Source: Cycas panzhihuaensis | Taxonomy: Eukaryota > Cycadophyta | DNA length: 64,000 nt | Assembly: GCA_023213395.1 (NCBI GenBank) | Contig: CM041465.1 | Coordinates: forward strand, 218,557,741 to 218,621,740 | Direction: 5' to 3' | Shown: piece by piece, positions 23,830 to 35,180 of the stretch | Layout: each line of letters begins with the position of its first letter | Numbering within the stretch: position 1 is the first letter of the stretch | Made by a program: the position numbers and the translations under genes | Notes under the pieces: generated by a model | Told to the model about the DNA's origin: nothing | Seen by the model: the letters and a program-made list of their open reading frames with translations, nothing else | Databases searched by the model: none

Positions 23830-25002
23830 TGAAACGCTCGCTATGGGGCGGTGATCCTATGTCTAACAAAGGGATATAAGAAGGCACTATGCTAACTAAG
23901 CTAGGCAGCGAGGATCTCACCTCATAGGACGTCCGTGAGCCGGAGTGCAGGTTCGGGACTGCAAGGTGCCTGGTTGCTTCCAGGTAGCCATGCAAAAACA
24001 AAGCCTTCCTACCCTTCAGATGGCCGGGAAGGAAAGGAAACGCCTTGCACGTTGCGTCTTCTCAAGGTAATGAGAAGGCAACGAAGATAGGGGCAACTAA
24101 TCCAATATGCAAGCAGATGTGGTGAAAGGTGCGACAAAAGGGTGGCTCAAGTGCGATACAAATGGGCTATCTACGCTATGATGTGTAAAGCAGGAAATAA
24201 TGTAAAAGACGAATGTTTTCCCCTTTTATCCTTTATGTTCTTTTATCTTGTATTATCTATTCAGACAAATGCATGAAAAAAGGAATAGCATAAAAGGAAA
24301 CACGCGGGAAGTGAGGGGAATACTTGGATCTGGCGTTTGAGTGGAGGTGCAGCGTGTCTCTCTAAGTCCCACTCCTTCTTTCTCCTTTCCCCGCGCATGT
24401 AAGGCTAATCAACGGTGGTAGAGGGGTCCACTTACCTCCCCTTGAGTATGCCAAACTAGATGAAACGAAAGGAACTGAGAAGAAGCTTGAAATTAAGGAA
24501 GAGAAGTACCGTGCAGGAGCTAACCAGCAATGGGCTCATCTCACGCATCACTCCGCCAATGCGATCCTGCAAACAAGTAAAAAAGACACCTTCCTCTCGG
24601 AAGAGAGGCCGCAAGATCTACCAAGAAATATATATGTATATGTATGAACTGAAATCAACCGAAACTAAGATCTGAACTATGCATCAGAATGTAGCAAAAT
24701 GAAATAAAAGCATATGAGAAATACTCAAACCACCATGTACCATAAACACATACGAACTGGAACTGAGTATAGCCTCGGGATGGCTAACTCACCCACGGGA
24801 GGTCTCCATGGAGTTCAGGAAGGAAACACTAGTTGGCAACAAGATGGAGGCGGGTTATCTTAGGCCGGTCAGGATGCCCTGACTAAATCCCCTAAACTTC
24901 CTTAGCCCGTTCCTTAAGAAAGCGTGTATGGCAAGGGGAAGAGGACAAGGGACAGAACCCTTGGGGAGAAGGACAGTAATGGGGGACGGAACCCCGCCAT
25001 CT
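23830..25002 (-). repeat. G2 middle LTR, left part (interrupted by C2)
   Basis: Aligns with 56769 to about 57930 of the G2b 5' LTR. It starts TGAAACGC on the plus strand and stops where the copia LTR of C2 begins. The LTR resumes at 45593. It serves as the 3' LTR of G2b and the 5' LTR of G2a. Confidence 0.88.
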
Positions 25003-25299
25003 TGAAAAGGGTTAATGACATAAGGTCATTACATTAGTTGATTATTTCGAAAAAGGGTCTTAAGTGAACTTTAAATTAGATCACTTAAGTGAAATGCACT
25101 TTCATGTGAATTATGTGTAATTTCATTTCACCTAACCCAAATGCTCCCTCTCTCAATATAAAAGTAAAGCTCAATGGAGGAGATTCATTCTTTACCTCCC
25201 ATTCTGTGAGAGCTACTTTCTTTCTCTCAAGTCTCTCTTGCTCCCATGTTTTCCTTTGTGTTTAGTGCATGGAGATGAAGGATAGATCCACTCTTTTCA
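25003..25299 (+). repeat. C2 5' LTR
   Basis: TGAAAAG...CTTTTCA, 297 bp, followed by the primer-binding site. Nearly identical to 45300-45592 and close to the C1 LTRs. Confidence 0.93.
25157..25164 (+). promoter_or_regulatory. TATA box in C2 5' LTR
   Basis: TATAAAAG, conserved in all four copia LTR copies of the window. Transcription would start a short distance downstream. Confidence 0.65.
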
Positions 25300-25301
25300 T
25301 G

Positions 25302-25312
25302 TGGTATCGAGC
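25302..25312 (+). other. C2 primer-binding site
   Basis: TGGTATCGAGC two bases after the LTR. The usual plant sequence complementary to initiator methionine tRNA is TGGTATCAGAGC, so one base (A) is missing here. Confidence 0.85.
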
Positions 25313-25809
25313 TTGCTTCCTTCATATTCCCCACTTGCACTTGCAATGGAGCCATCACTTCCTTCTCCCCACAATCCATGTGGTGAAGCAGTTGTGAAAG
25401 TGAATTTAGAAATATTTTCAAGTTATTATGATAGCATATTTTGTATTGTTTTCCTTTCCTTTCTCTTTTGCAGGTTTGGAAGCATAATACAAGGAGTTGT
25501 AAGGCCCAAGGATTCCAATCCTTTGCTGGCCATTCATGCTATCCCATTCTTCTTTTCCTTTCCCTTTTTGTCCATTTAACAAGGAAATCTTTGAAATTTT
25601 TCCAAAGATTTAGAAGAATGATTGTAAGGGAGTTTTACCCATTTTTTAAAGAATTTTGAGCCATTTAAAATATCTATCATTGTATGCTCTCACCTTGCCC
25701 ATATTGGGATCCTGGTGATCAAAAAATGATGGAAATTTCATATGGTATCATGTGTTAATGAGAGATTAGAAAGCTGAAATTTCTGCAGAAATTCAATTTG
25801 ATTGCTGAA

Positions 25810-26160
25810 CTTCATAGGTCTACAAAATCTTCTACAGAGATCCAATTGAAGTGATTCTAATTGTCAAATATGGGGCTCTGAGTCTACTTTCCAGAACAAA
25901 ACTAGCACCTAATTTGGATGCCGTATGAGGAATTTATTGCTGTTTTAGTGAACAGCAGTTATTTTTAGTAACAATTCTGGAAAAATATAATTTCCTAACT
26001 TTGCGGGGCTGCCAAAATGCTCCAGAACTCATTTGGACCTGATTCCACTTTTGAAGATGAAGCTCTGAGTCTAGTTTGTAGCACAAAATCGGCACTCCAT
26101 TTCGACATCGTGGGAGAAAGTTATTGCAGATTTAGTGAAGAGTACTTTTTGTATTAACAA
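25810..26160. repeat. Degenerate tandem duplication in the C2 leader
   Basis: Two units of roughly 160-190 bp align by eye. Both contain a CAAAAT...CTCC/CTTCTACAGA segment, then GCTCTGAGTCTA, then ACAAAA..AGCAC/CGGCAC and TTTAGTGAA. Identity is perhaps two thirds. Confidence 0.6.
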
Positions 26161-26287
26161 AAAAAAAAAAATGAAGAAAATTTCTTCCTTTTATAAGGCT
26201 TAAAAGCCCATTGTAAAAGTGAGAAAAAAAACACGGATCGGAGCAATATCCGGTGTCCTCACTCACTTATTGAGCATTGCATTTCAG

Positions 26288-26375
26288 CACTCTAAAATCA
26301 CTCAAAGCAAGCACTCCAAAGACACTTCAAGCAAGCACTTCAAGCAAGCACTCCAAAAGCACTCCAAGCAAGCAT
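26288..26375. repeat. Short tandem repeat AGCAAGCACTCCAA-like
   Basis: About five imperfect copies of a 12-16 base unit built on CAAGCAAGCACT(C/T)CAA. Confidence 0.8.
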
Positions 26376-27320
26376 TATTTTCGGTTAAATGTACGTTTGA
26401 TGCAATTCGATAATCTTTTCACTCTTCCTAAAAGGAACGCATCACGTCGCTATTTTCCGCCATCTTGTACTGTTCACACACTCGCCAAGGTTGAGATACC
26501 TTGGTTGGCGAATCTTAGTGCCATAAAGGAGGTGTGGGTTTCAAGTTGGGTCTGGACTAAACCTAATATTGGTGAGGTTTGGTTAGCCATACCATCGTGC
26601 CTCAATCGGGATCATCCACGATAACCAACCAGAAAATCGAAACTTTAATACAAGATTAAAATATACCCGATCCAATATCCGTCATAGCCATGGGTATGCA
26701 CGTACCACTCTTTAGAGGTATATAAGTTTGCTCATTGGTGAACGGGTGAGGATTGGGAGTACCTGGGGTCCGTTGTGACTTGGATTTCATCACCAAGCAC
26801 GATTGCGGGTATCGCGGGTGGAGGCCAAATTAATTCTACTAGAAGCCTAGGCATCCCTTCAACAACCTCAACTACACGTTGGACACAAGTTAGAGGTTAT
26901 TGGGTTGATTACGCATCCTACATTCGAGCTTCAAGTTGTGTAAACCTAATGATGTCAACTTCTACATTGGCCTACAATCTTGTATATTGATCACTTACTT
27001 ATTTGTAGAAAGTGAGCCATAGTGCAATCACAATCATAGTGCTTCTCATATTCTCGCGTCGGGGTTAATATTTGCCACAAGTGTTAGTGGCCAATTTTTA
27101 TCATAGTTCTTCTCATATTCTAGCTGCATTAGGTTAATATTTGTCACAAGTGTTGGTGACTTTTCTCTAAGTTGCTCCCTTCATCTTTGAGCAACCATTC
27201 TCACTTCTTCTTCCTTCTTCTACACTACTTCATTACATTTCCCATTTGTAAATAGTGATCGGTCATTTATTACCATCACTTTTATAGTCCTCGCTCATTT
27301 CTTCCCTTCTAAAAGACACA

Positions 27321-30300
27321 ATGTCTTCACAATTCAAGCAAAATGTGAACCGCATTCTAAAAGGGAAAGAAAATTGGGACATGTGGTTCATCGTGTCGAA
27401 ATGCCGCAGTATGAAGGTCTATGGAGAGATCACTTACAACCTACACCACCGTGCGGCTACAACTACCACAATCGCTGCAGGAGGTGCTCCAACCGCTCCC
27501 ATCAAGCCGTAGCTAAACGCCAATGGGAACTTGATGATGATAAAATCCGTCAGGATATCGCTTGTCACCGATTATTCCTCGCATAATCTCATTGATGAAG
27601 TGCACATGATACAAAGATGGAAAGTTCTTGAAGTTCTTAAGAAGAACTTTGACACTAAATCGACTTAGAATTTGTTCACTTAGTGTCAAGATGAACAAAT
27701 TGAAAATGCAAAAAGGACATGCAAGTGAGACAATCAATCTCCTTCGTCCAATCAAGCAAGCCATTGATAAAGATTTTAGAACTCAATGCATTACATGGGC
27801 TTTCTTGATTCAGTCATGTCTCCATATCCCAGATTATAAAAATCTATTGGGGAGTCTTCAATCCAGTGGAACTTTAAAGACCCTAAACTTTGAGGATCTT
27901 GCTGATAAGTTCATTGAATTTGATAAGACCTTTGATACCAACTTTGCCACTACATGCGATCCAATTGATGTTGCTTTTGAAGTGGAAGAAGATCTTTGTT
28001 ACACCAAAAATCAAGGTCAATACTCTCGTAGAGGTGGTAATTCCCGAGGAAGAGGAAGAGGTAGACAACAAGGACAACGTCCTCTTAGTCAACAAGCTCC
28101 TCAATTCCAACAAAAATGCCTCAAGGCCAAGGGCAAAATAATCAACCTCGACCTAGATCCAAGAATCGAGATAATCCAAATCTAATACTTGACCGGAAAT
28201 CAAACAATCGTGTGCCAAAGGTGTAATAGAAGAGGACATTATGCCAAAAATTGCGTAATCGCCACCAACAAACTACCAAGTTATCAATAGCCATGGTGCA
28301 CATAATGTTGATAATACTTTTGAAGATGCTTTTGGTGGAACGCAATTTGCTCATGCACACCTTCAAAGAATTGGGACCACTTCATCAAATGTTGTTGATA
28401 GATCCACTAAGTATATTGAGGCTCATTGTGGCTATGCTTATTCACTTTTGCCTTCACCACTTGGAGTTGCAAATAGTGCTACCTCAAATACTTCATCGTG
28501 GATCATGGATACGGAGCAACACAACACATGACTTGTCATCGCCAGCTTCTTTCAAGATTTTGACTCAAGTTCGTGGTGTTGTACACATGGTCGACAAATC
28601 ATCTCACCATCGAAGGACTTGGAACAGGTTGCACGAAACTCCTGTGCCTTCTAGATTTTACACTTGTTGATGTTTTATATATTCTCGCCCCGGCGTAATC
28701 GCTCTCCCCGTCCACCCTTGTCTCTCGTGGATTTGATCTGAGTGTAACTGCAAACAATCAAACTCTCTGTGTCATTCACCCTCCTTCAAATGTTGTGGTT
28801 ATGACCTAATTCTTGATGGTAAACTTTTCCGCCTAACCGCTCACCATCCTCCTCAAGTCAACTATGTTGATGATGAATTTGTTTTACCACAACCCTCACT
28901 CCTCAAAACTTCTCCCAACCCCCCCTATCCCATCCTCATATCCCCCATATCAAAATTCATCATTTAACACAACTACAACCCACTCTTCCTCCTTTGCCTA
29001 AGTTCCTCCAAGCCCTTTACATGTGAAGGATCTACTACTCCTAAATCTGAAAGACAAGCCTTTTCTCGTAGTCACTGGAAATCTACCCAACCTTTCCAAA
29101 TTTTGTACACTCGGATATATGTGTCCTATCCCCATCCCTTCTATCAAATGTAGTGGTAGTATATTAGTTTGATTGATGATTTTAGGAAGAAAGTATGGGT
29201 TGGTTTTGTTGGAAAGAAAGATGAAGGTTTTTGTATGTTTGAAGGTTTGACGGCGGGCGTGGAAAATGAGTGTGGATTGAAGATCAAAATACTCGTGGAT
29301 CGACAATGGTGGCGGTACACATCCAATCAGTTTGAATCGCACTACGCCAACGTGGAATCAAACATCGCACCATCAGTGTGTACACCCCAAAGAAATGGAG
29401 TTGCCGAGCGTATGAACAGGACCATCATGAATATGGCTCGTGCTATGCTGGTATATAAGAATGTCCCTATCTATCTTTGGCCGAGGCTATCTCGACCCGT
29501 GTACTGCATCAACACTATTAGTCCCTCCAAGCTCGGCCCCTCTCCACATGAAATGTAGTATGGACAAACCCCTTCTATCTCGTGACTTCGAATTTTTGGC
29601 TCTACTTGCTCTGCTCATATTTTGCGGGAACATAGAAATAAGCTCCAAGATAGAGCCATCAAAGGCACCTTTGGCGGATACCCTATGGACAAAAAGGGAT
29701 ACAAGGTTTTTATACCTTCAGAGCGCAAAATCATCATCACTAGAGATGTTATCTTTGCAGATACTAAAGATCAATTACTCAGACTTGACTCCAAGACGCC
29801 TTCATATCGATTTAATGATGCTACTGAATTTGATGTCCAGATTCCAAAATTTAGGGGAGATGTCAATGATGCTTAAAATCTTGAATCGACAATAGAGCCT
29901 CGAGAGGATACAAGCCGTGACTCAATCCAATGTGTACACATCCAAAGACCATCATTTGTGAATGTACCAAGTTGACAAAGGCAAAGCCATAGCGTAAGGA
30001 TCATCTTCTCCAACATCCGTGGTCGGCCCATCTTCTCCAAAGATCGCCAACTTCCTCCGTAAATATTTCACATGATCCTTTTCGGGATCAAAACGAAGAC
30101 CAAGAGGTTGTGGAAATGAAAACCTCATTCCCAACTCGAGAGTTTTCGTGAAGCCTACCACTACACAAGGACATGCGACTGCATGAGGTAGGCAAAACTC
30201 GCACTAGAAGTGCCCATAGAGCAAGGATGCATGAATCACTTTCCGTTGAGCTTGAACCCAGAATCGCATCTTGCTCTTAATGAAGAGCCCCTAACGTACC

Positions 30301-31175
30301 AAGAAGTCAGAAGCATGCAATTTTGGAGAAATGCCATGAACGAAGAGTATCAATCTCTTATTAAGAACGGTACATGGGAGCTTGTTGATCTACCACTTGG
30401 AAGAAAGGTAGTTCAAAATAAATGGGTGTTCAAAAACAAGTATAGATCGGATGGCACCCTAGAAAACACAAGGCGAGGTTGGTAGCAAAAGGATTCACGC
30501 AAAGGGAAGGCATTGACTACACCAAATCTTTGCTCCTACAACCAAGTGGCCTACAATCGAACTCTAATAGCCTTGGTCGCTCAACAGGTTGGAAAATCCA
30601 CCAACTCGATGTTAAGACCGCATTTCTCAATGGGGACCTTAAAGAAGAAATTTACATGGCTCACCAAGGATACGAGATTGACTCAGAGCATAAAGTTTGT
30701 AGGCTCAAAAAGTCCTTATACGGCCTAAAGCAAGCCCCTCGTGCTTGGTTTACCAAGTTGTCTCGAAAGAATGAGGCAACTTGGATATGAGGTTTGTGAC
30801 TATCAAGATATTGATGCAACATTATTCATCAAGCGCCAAAATGATAAAGTCACTTACCTCTTAATCTTTGTGGATGACATGCTCATAACGGGAATAGTGA
30901 GCATGTAATCACCAAATGAAGAAGGACCTTGCTAAAACTTTTGAATTGTCTGACCTCGGGTTGATGAAATATTACTTGGGAATTGAAGTAACTCAAAAGG
31001 ATGGCAAAATCTTTCTCCCAAGAAAAATATATCAACGATCTTCCGACAAAGTTTCGCTTGGAAGGTGCTCGACTGGATACACCTATGGAGCCTAATATTA
31101 AGCTCTCGGTTGATGGTGACAATAGGGAGGCGAGACGCAACACTCTACAGCAACTTGTAGGTAGTCTCATCTATA
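27321..31175 (+). pseudogene. C2 gag-pol, 5' part (gag, protease, integrase, reverse transcriptase start)
   Basis: The gag ATG (MSSQFKQNVNRIL) is at 27321. Gag continues over frameshifts to a perfect zinc knuckle C-x2-C-x4-H-x4-C at 28214-28255 (CQRCNRRGHYAKNC). The protease site WIMDT near 28500 is followed by a one-base loss that breaks the expected DTGA. Integrase is at 29169-29560 (IDDFRKKVWV, then PQRNGVAERMNRT). Reverse transcriptase runs from about 30300 (LVDLPLGRKVVQNKWVFKNK), has the VDDML active site near 30870, and ends in SLIYTT, where G3 is inserted. Gene order protease-integrase-reverse transcriptase is diagnostic for Ty1/copia. Many of the frameshifts are single-base and may be sequence error. 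Confidence 0.9.
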
Positions 31176-31180
31176 CTACC
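31176..31180. repeat. Target site duplication of G3 (left copy)
   Basis: CTACC, repeated at 44253-44257, where the copia reverse transcriptase continues. Confidence 0.88.
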
Positions 31181-33717
31181 CGACGCTGCTACGGGATAAC
31201 CGCCTGACTGATAGGCGCGGGGAAGAGATGGTGACGAAACGGTAGGAAGTGGAACCTACAAGGCAAGCAACTACCACGCAGCGCCTGGCGCCGGAGCACG
31301 AGTTCGGGATCTGCAATGGAGTATGGCTACTACTGGGTGACCCTTCACCACCTTGAGCGAAGGGCGAAGATACGTAGGACGAACCCGGGTCGACCTGGGA
31401 GTAGGCCCCTCCCACCCTTGGGTGGCCAGAAGGGAGAGAGAAAGAACCTAACAAGGATAGGCCAAGAACAATCCTATGCAATCTAACCGGGTATACGAGA
31501 CGATCGGAAGCAAGGCGCTCGCGCGGCTAAGGAAGAGGGAGGAAGGGTAAGAGAGAAGAAGACTCCTACAACCTTTCCTACGAATAACAAAAGTACATGC
31601 AACAAGGCAAACAAATTGCAAACTAATACAAAAGGCAATTTTCCCTTTTAATCTTCGATGTTCTAATTACTAGGAAAAGAATAAAAGAAGGAAAAAGACC
31701 GTGGGTAGCGAAGGGGAACTGAGGCACCGGGCCAAGGCGTGAGAGATGGCGTAGCCTTCAGAGGAGCACCCAACCACCGCGCAGCTGCATCGGATGTGAA
31801 ATGTAGCGGCATGAAAAGGGGCTTCCTTACCTTCCCGTGAAAAGTAAATGCGATAATCAAGGAAGGAAAGAAACGCTAACTAGCAAATGAGATAGCATAA
31901 ACTATGACACATGCAAGGGACGCCACTGGTGGAAGGGGCAACTGCAACGCTCTCCGTCCCGAGTACAGAGGCAACAAAGGTCTCCTCTCGCCGAGGGGAG
32001 ACACCTATATGCAACACAAAGATCTAGCAATATATGTCTAACAACATAAACGAGAGTCTAAATGTACATGCATCAATGTTAGTCCAATAAGGAAAATACC
32101 AAAGAAGAACGATCCAAATGAAAGGGAACAACAAGGTAAGCTCCTGAGTGGCCTCACCGCGCAAATGGTGCCCAAACCTCTCCCCAAGAGCCACGGGGCA
32201 GCGAGGAGGAAGTCAAGACTCAAGGCTAGAAAACGGCTGCAAGAAGGGGCAAGAAAGACCCAAAGACACCCACGGGAACCGGATGCTACGGGAGCAAACC
32301 GCAACCGGGGAGCAAAGGTGGAGCAAGAACCCGCGGTTGGGGCCTATGGATGGCACCCAAACCTGAATAAAGGGTCCCAAATCACGCAACTTGTGATACC
32401 GGTTTGGGCAACCAAGGGAGCCTTCAACCCTTGTTTGCAAGCCAAGAGTAGCACGGGCGAGAGGGAGGCTTTGGAGGGCTTTGAGCCGCTTAGGAGCGTG
32501 GCGGTGGTGCGGAATCCACCCAGCCTCCTCTCCAAAGCCTATGCAACCCTCAACGCCGCTACCTTGGACAAAGAACGCAGTAAGAAGCGAGGGAGAGTGG
32601 TACAGCCCCTCAAGAGGGAGGAAAACCAACTCTCAAGCAACAAATAAAAATAAATAAGCTGAAGTGTAAATATCACCAAAACACATACAAAGTGAAGAGT
32701 ACCTGGAAAGGGTGGCAAGGGATTTGCCCCAGCCAAAAGATAACGAAGAAGGGCCGGAACAAATGTACCCAGACTGAATAGAGCAGCCGGGGCCCCGCAT
32801 GGAGGTGGAACGGAAACACCGCAAACGGGAGCTCGTGGATCGCCTGGTAGAAAACAAATTGAAACCGCTTTAAAGGAGCCTCTCCAAGCTTGAGGGCCGA
32901 GAGAATGTCTCACCAAGCCAAAGGAGAGTCGGTCAGATGAAGAGTGCAGTCCATTCTTGCAGCAAAGAAATGCAGAAGAGAGCATAGCAGAGAGTGTTCC
33001 TCTTGAGAGTAAATCCAAAAGTGAGTCCAAAAGATCCAAAAAAGAGCCAAAAGATGTTTAAGTACTAAAGCAAAACCCTAAAGTACGCGAATAGTACCTA
33101 CCGAAGGGAAAAGGCGAACCACGCGGGCGCTTCGCAATAAATGCGAAATTGCCACCATGATTTAAAACAAACAGAGACAGATCACGGAAACTTTAGCTAC
33201 ATCGAATATTCCAACAGATCGCTGAAAATTCCGGCAGATCACAAGATCACGGGCCATGCCAAGATTACGGCCAGATGCACCAGAGACACAAATGGGGCCC
33301 ACCAACCGTCCAGTCGGGGCAAACGGCGAAAAGGCTAAAGGACAACTAAAACACCCACCCGGAGCAAACAAGCCAAGAAACGGCCCACGGAGCGTAAATA
33401 GGCCCCCAAATGAGGTGGCAAGCTAACCAAGCGACGATGAGACATCACACGGTGGGGTGGCGCAAACCCGGTGGATCCGTGAGAGAGGAGGGCGATGCGG
33501 AAGTAGTATTTGCCACCAAGGTGCCACACTCGCTAAGAGTGTGCCTCGCTATAGTCGTCATAGGCTAAACATAGGTGTGACGACGACCGCCGCCCACAAA
33601 GTCATACGCATGCAAATATGTAAGGCATAATCAAGACATAAAAGTGATGATAATGCTAGAGACATACCGCACTTACCCGAAGCTCTGATTCCAGATCCAT
33701 TCCCTAAGCCGGAAACA
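31181..33717 (-). repeat. G3 3' LTR
   Basis: 2,537 bp, aligned with 41731-44252. On the plus strand the start is damaged (CGACGCT against TGGACGCT) and the end is GGAAACA. Long stretches (for example 32030-32145) are identical to the partner, interrupted by clusters of 1-4 base indels. Antisense ORFs such as 32165-32647 are inside the LTR and are not believed. Confidence 0.9.
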
Positions 33718-34089
33718 CGCCTCGCAAGCAGAGCCTCGCCGCCGAAGCTCGGCGCGATGGCGACGCCGCAACACAACCGCCAAGAGTACATGTGTATATA
33801 GATATATCAATCAAGATCGATCAAGAGGCAAGGGTGCCATGAAGTGTCGTGGCGAACGCTGAATACGAAAGCGGTGGAGACAACATAGGGCCGCCTATGA
33901 GCCACCTAGAAACCGATCGGGAGAAAGAGACAGCGAGGGCCGCCCACCACAATGAATGCAAAGGAGCATGCAGACCACGTGGGGAACAAATGGTGGGTAC
34001 CATAGTTTTACCTCGTTAGCAACCCGATTTCTGAGGTGCGAGCAGATCATGGCTTGAGCGACCAACGGCTTGAGGCTTGGGCGACAGGA
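33718..34089 (-). other. G3 3' non-coding segment
   Basis: Lies between the extra RNase H remnant and the 3' LTR. The LTR start is preceded on the minus strand by GCGAGGCG rather than by the clean AAGGGGGCAG tract seen in G1 and G2b. No protein is recognised. Confidence 0.5.
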
Positions 34090-34500
34090 AGGCCAAGCAA
34101 GACTCGTGACTGGCCACAGGGCGAGACAAAGGCGCCAAGGATGAGGCGAACAAGGCTATCTCGCCGCTGAGAGCCCGAGGGATATGCCGGATATCAACAG
34201 AAGAGAAACGGGCCGAGGGATCCGCTAGAAGCAAGAGTCCTCAAGTGAGGGCATCGCACCCGTGAGACCTGGGTGAGATGAGACACCACAACTTGAGAGT
34301 CGCAGAGCAAAACAATGGGTCCGTGATGGAAACGAAGGGCACGGTGAAGGGCTTCGATGACACCAGATACTCGGCTTCATTGTTGGTAGCCTCCGGAGGA
34401 AGATCCCAGAGCGAGGAGATCATAACCGGAAGGGTCATGAGAATCCACGCAATGGCCGAAGGTTCAGTGGTTACCGCGCTTCCGTCAGAAGATGTATGTA
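34090..34500 (-). pseudogene. G3 separate RNase H ORF, broken
   Basis: Minus-strand frames read SDGSAV, then PPEATNNEAEYLVSS, and later SSVDIRHIPRAL, in the same order as the intact-looking G1 ORF (FTDG, EATNNEVEY, DIRHIPRALN). These are the catalytic Asp, the catalytic Glu and the late HIPR segment of a ribonuclease HI of the type called archaeal-like RNase H in plant retrotransposons. Several indels break it. It lies downstream of integrase, not inside pol. Confidence 0.7.
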
Positions 34501-35180
34501 CATAGGTGACACAAAATCCAAGCGGATGATCGCGATGAAGGCAACACTTAGAAAATGCATAAATGTGTGGCCAAGGGTAGGAGGACCTAGCAATGAGGTC
34601 ACCTGTATGGGCCATAGCGGATGAACATGGATGGATAGTTTGGCGGAGGAAAGCACGCCTGTGGGGTCATATATAGGACCATATGATTGTACCCCGCAAG
34701 GACACCGCTTCCTGTGATGCATGATGACATGATTTTGATATGTATACGTGCATGGGGTGAGTGTTATGTTGTGTAGTAGGTGATTCATGTTATGAACATT
34801 TTATAGTATGATGCACACGCTTCCTTCCATGTATAACCACACACCTAATGGGGCACACACACACACGCCGTGAGCGGACGACATGGAGGTGTGAGGTTAG
34901 GAAGGTATGCATACATGTCTGCAGGAGAGCATAACGATATGCGAAGGAAACGCCAGACAGAAAGAGGGGCAACAATGCCCCAAGCGCCCTCCCGGCTGGG
35001 AGATGCCCAAGCGAGAGGACCAAGGTTCCCGAGAGGATACGGAACGCGGGTTCCGCTGGACGAACCAGAGAGACAAAGCGGGTCCATCTTAAATAGCCAT
35101 TCTACACGCTACTGGAAGAATGGGGACAACCTAAGATGGTAGTTTAGGCTCGTTTTGGCGAGGCGAGGGATCGCCAAGGG
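34501..35180 (-). other. G3 spacer between integrase and extra RNase H
   Basis: About 680 bp. It has a conserved lead-in before the RNase H (LIARSSYP, also before the G2b copy) and an AC/TG-rich tract near 34855-34866. No antisense mobile-domain ORF is present, unlike in G2b. Confidence 0.55.

Larger units (their letters stand above)
25313..27320 (+). other. C2 leader
   Basis: A 2 kb non-coding leader between the primer-binding site and the gag ATG. It holds a degenerate tandem duplication (25810-26160), a poly-A run (about 26158-26171), a short tandem repeat (26288-26375) and otherwise only short ORFs without recognisable content. Confidence 0.7.

Noticed and set aside
24998-25002. Target duplication for C2
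   Set aside because: Left flank (CATCT) and right flank (CCTAC or TACCT) do not match cleanly. The intact G2 LTR site suggests an original CCT(A/G)CCT, so small errors or changes hide the duplication.
32165-32647. 160-codon plus-strand ORF
   Set aside because: Lies inside the G3 3' LTR, and its counterpart at 42709-43203 in the other LTR is shifted in frame. Composition is basic and low in complexity, with no domain. It is an LTR ORF by chance.
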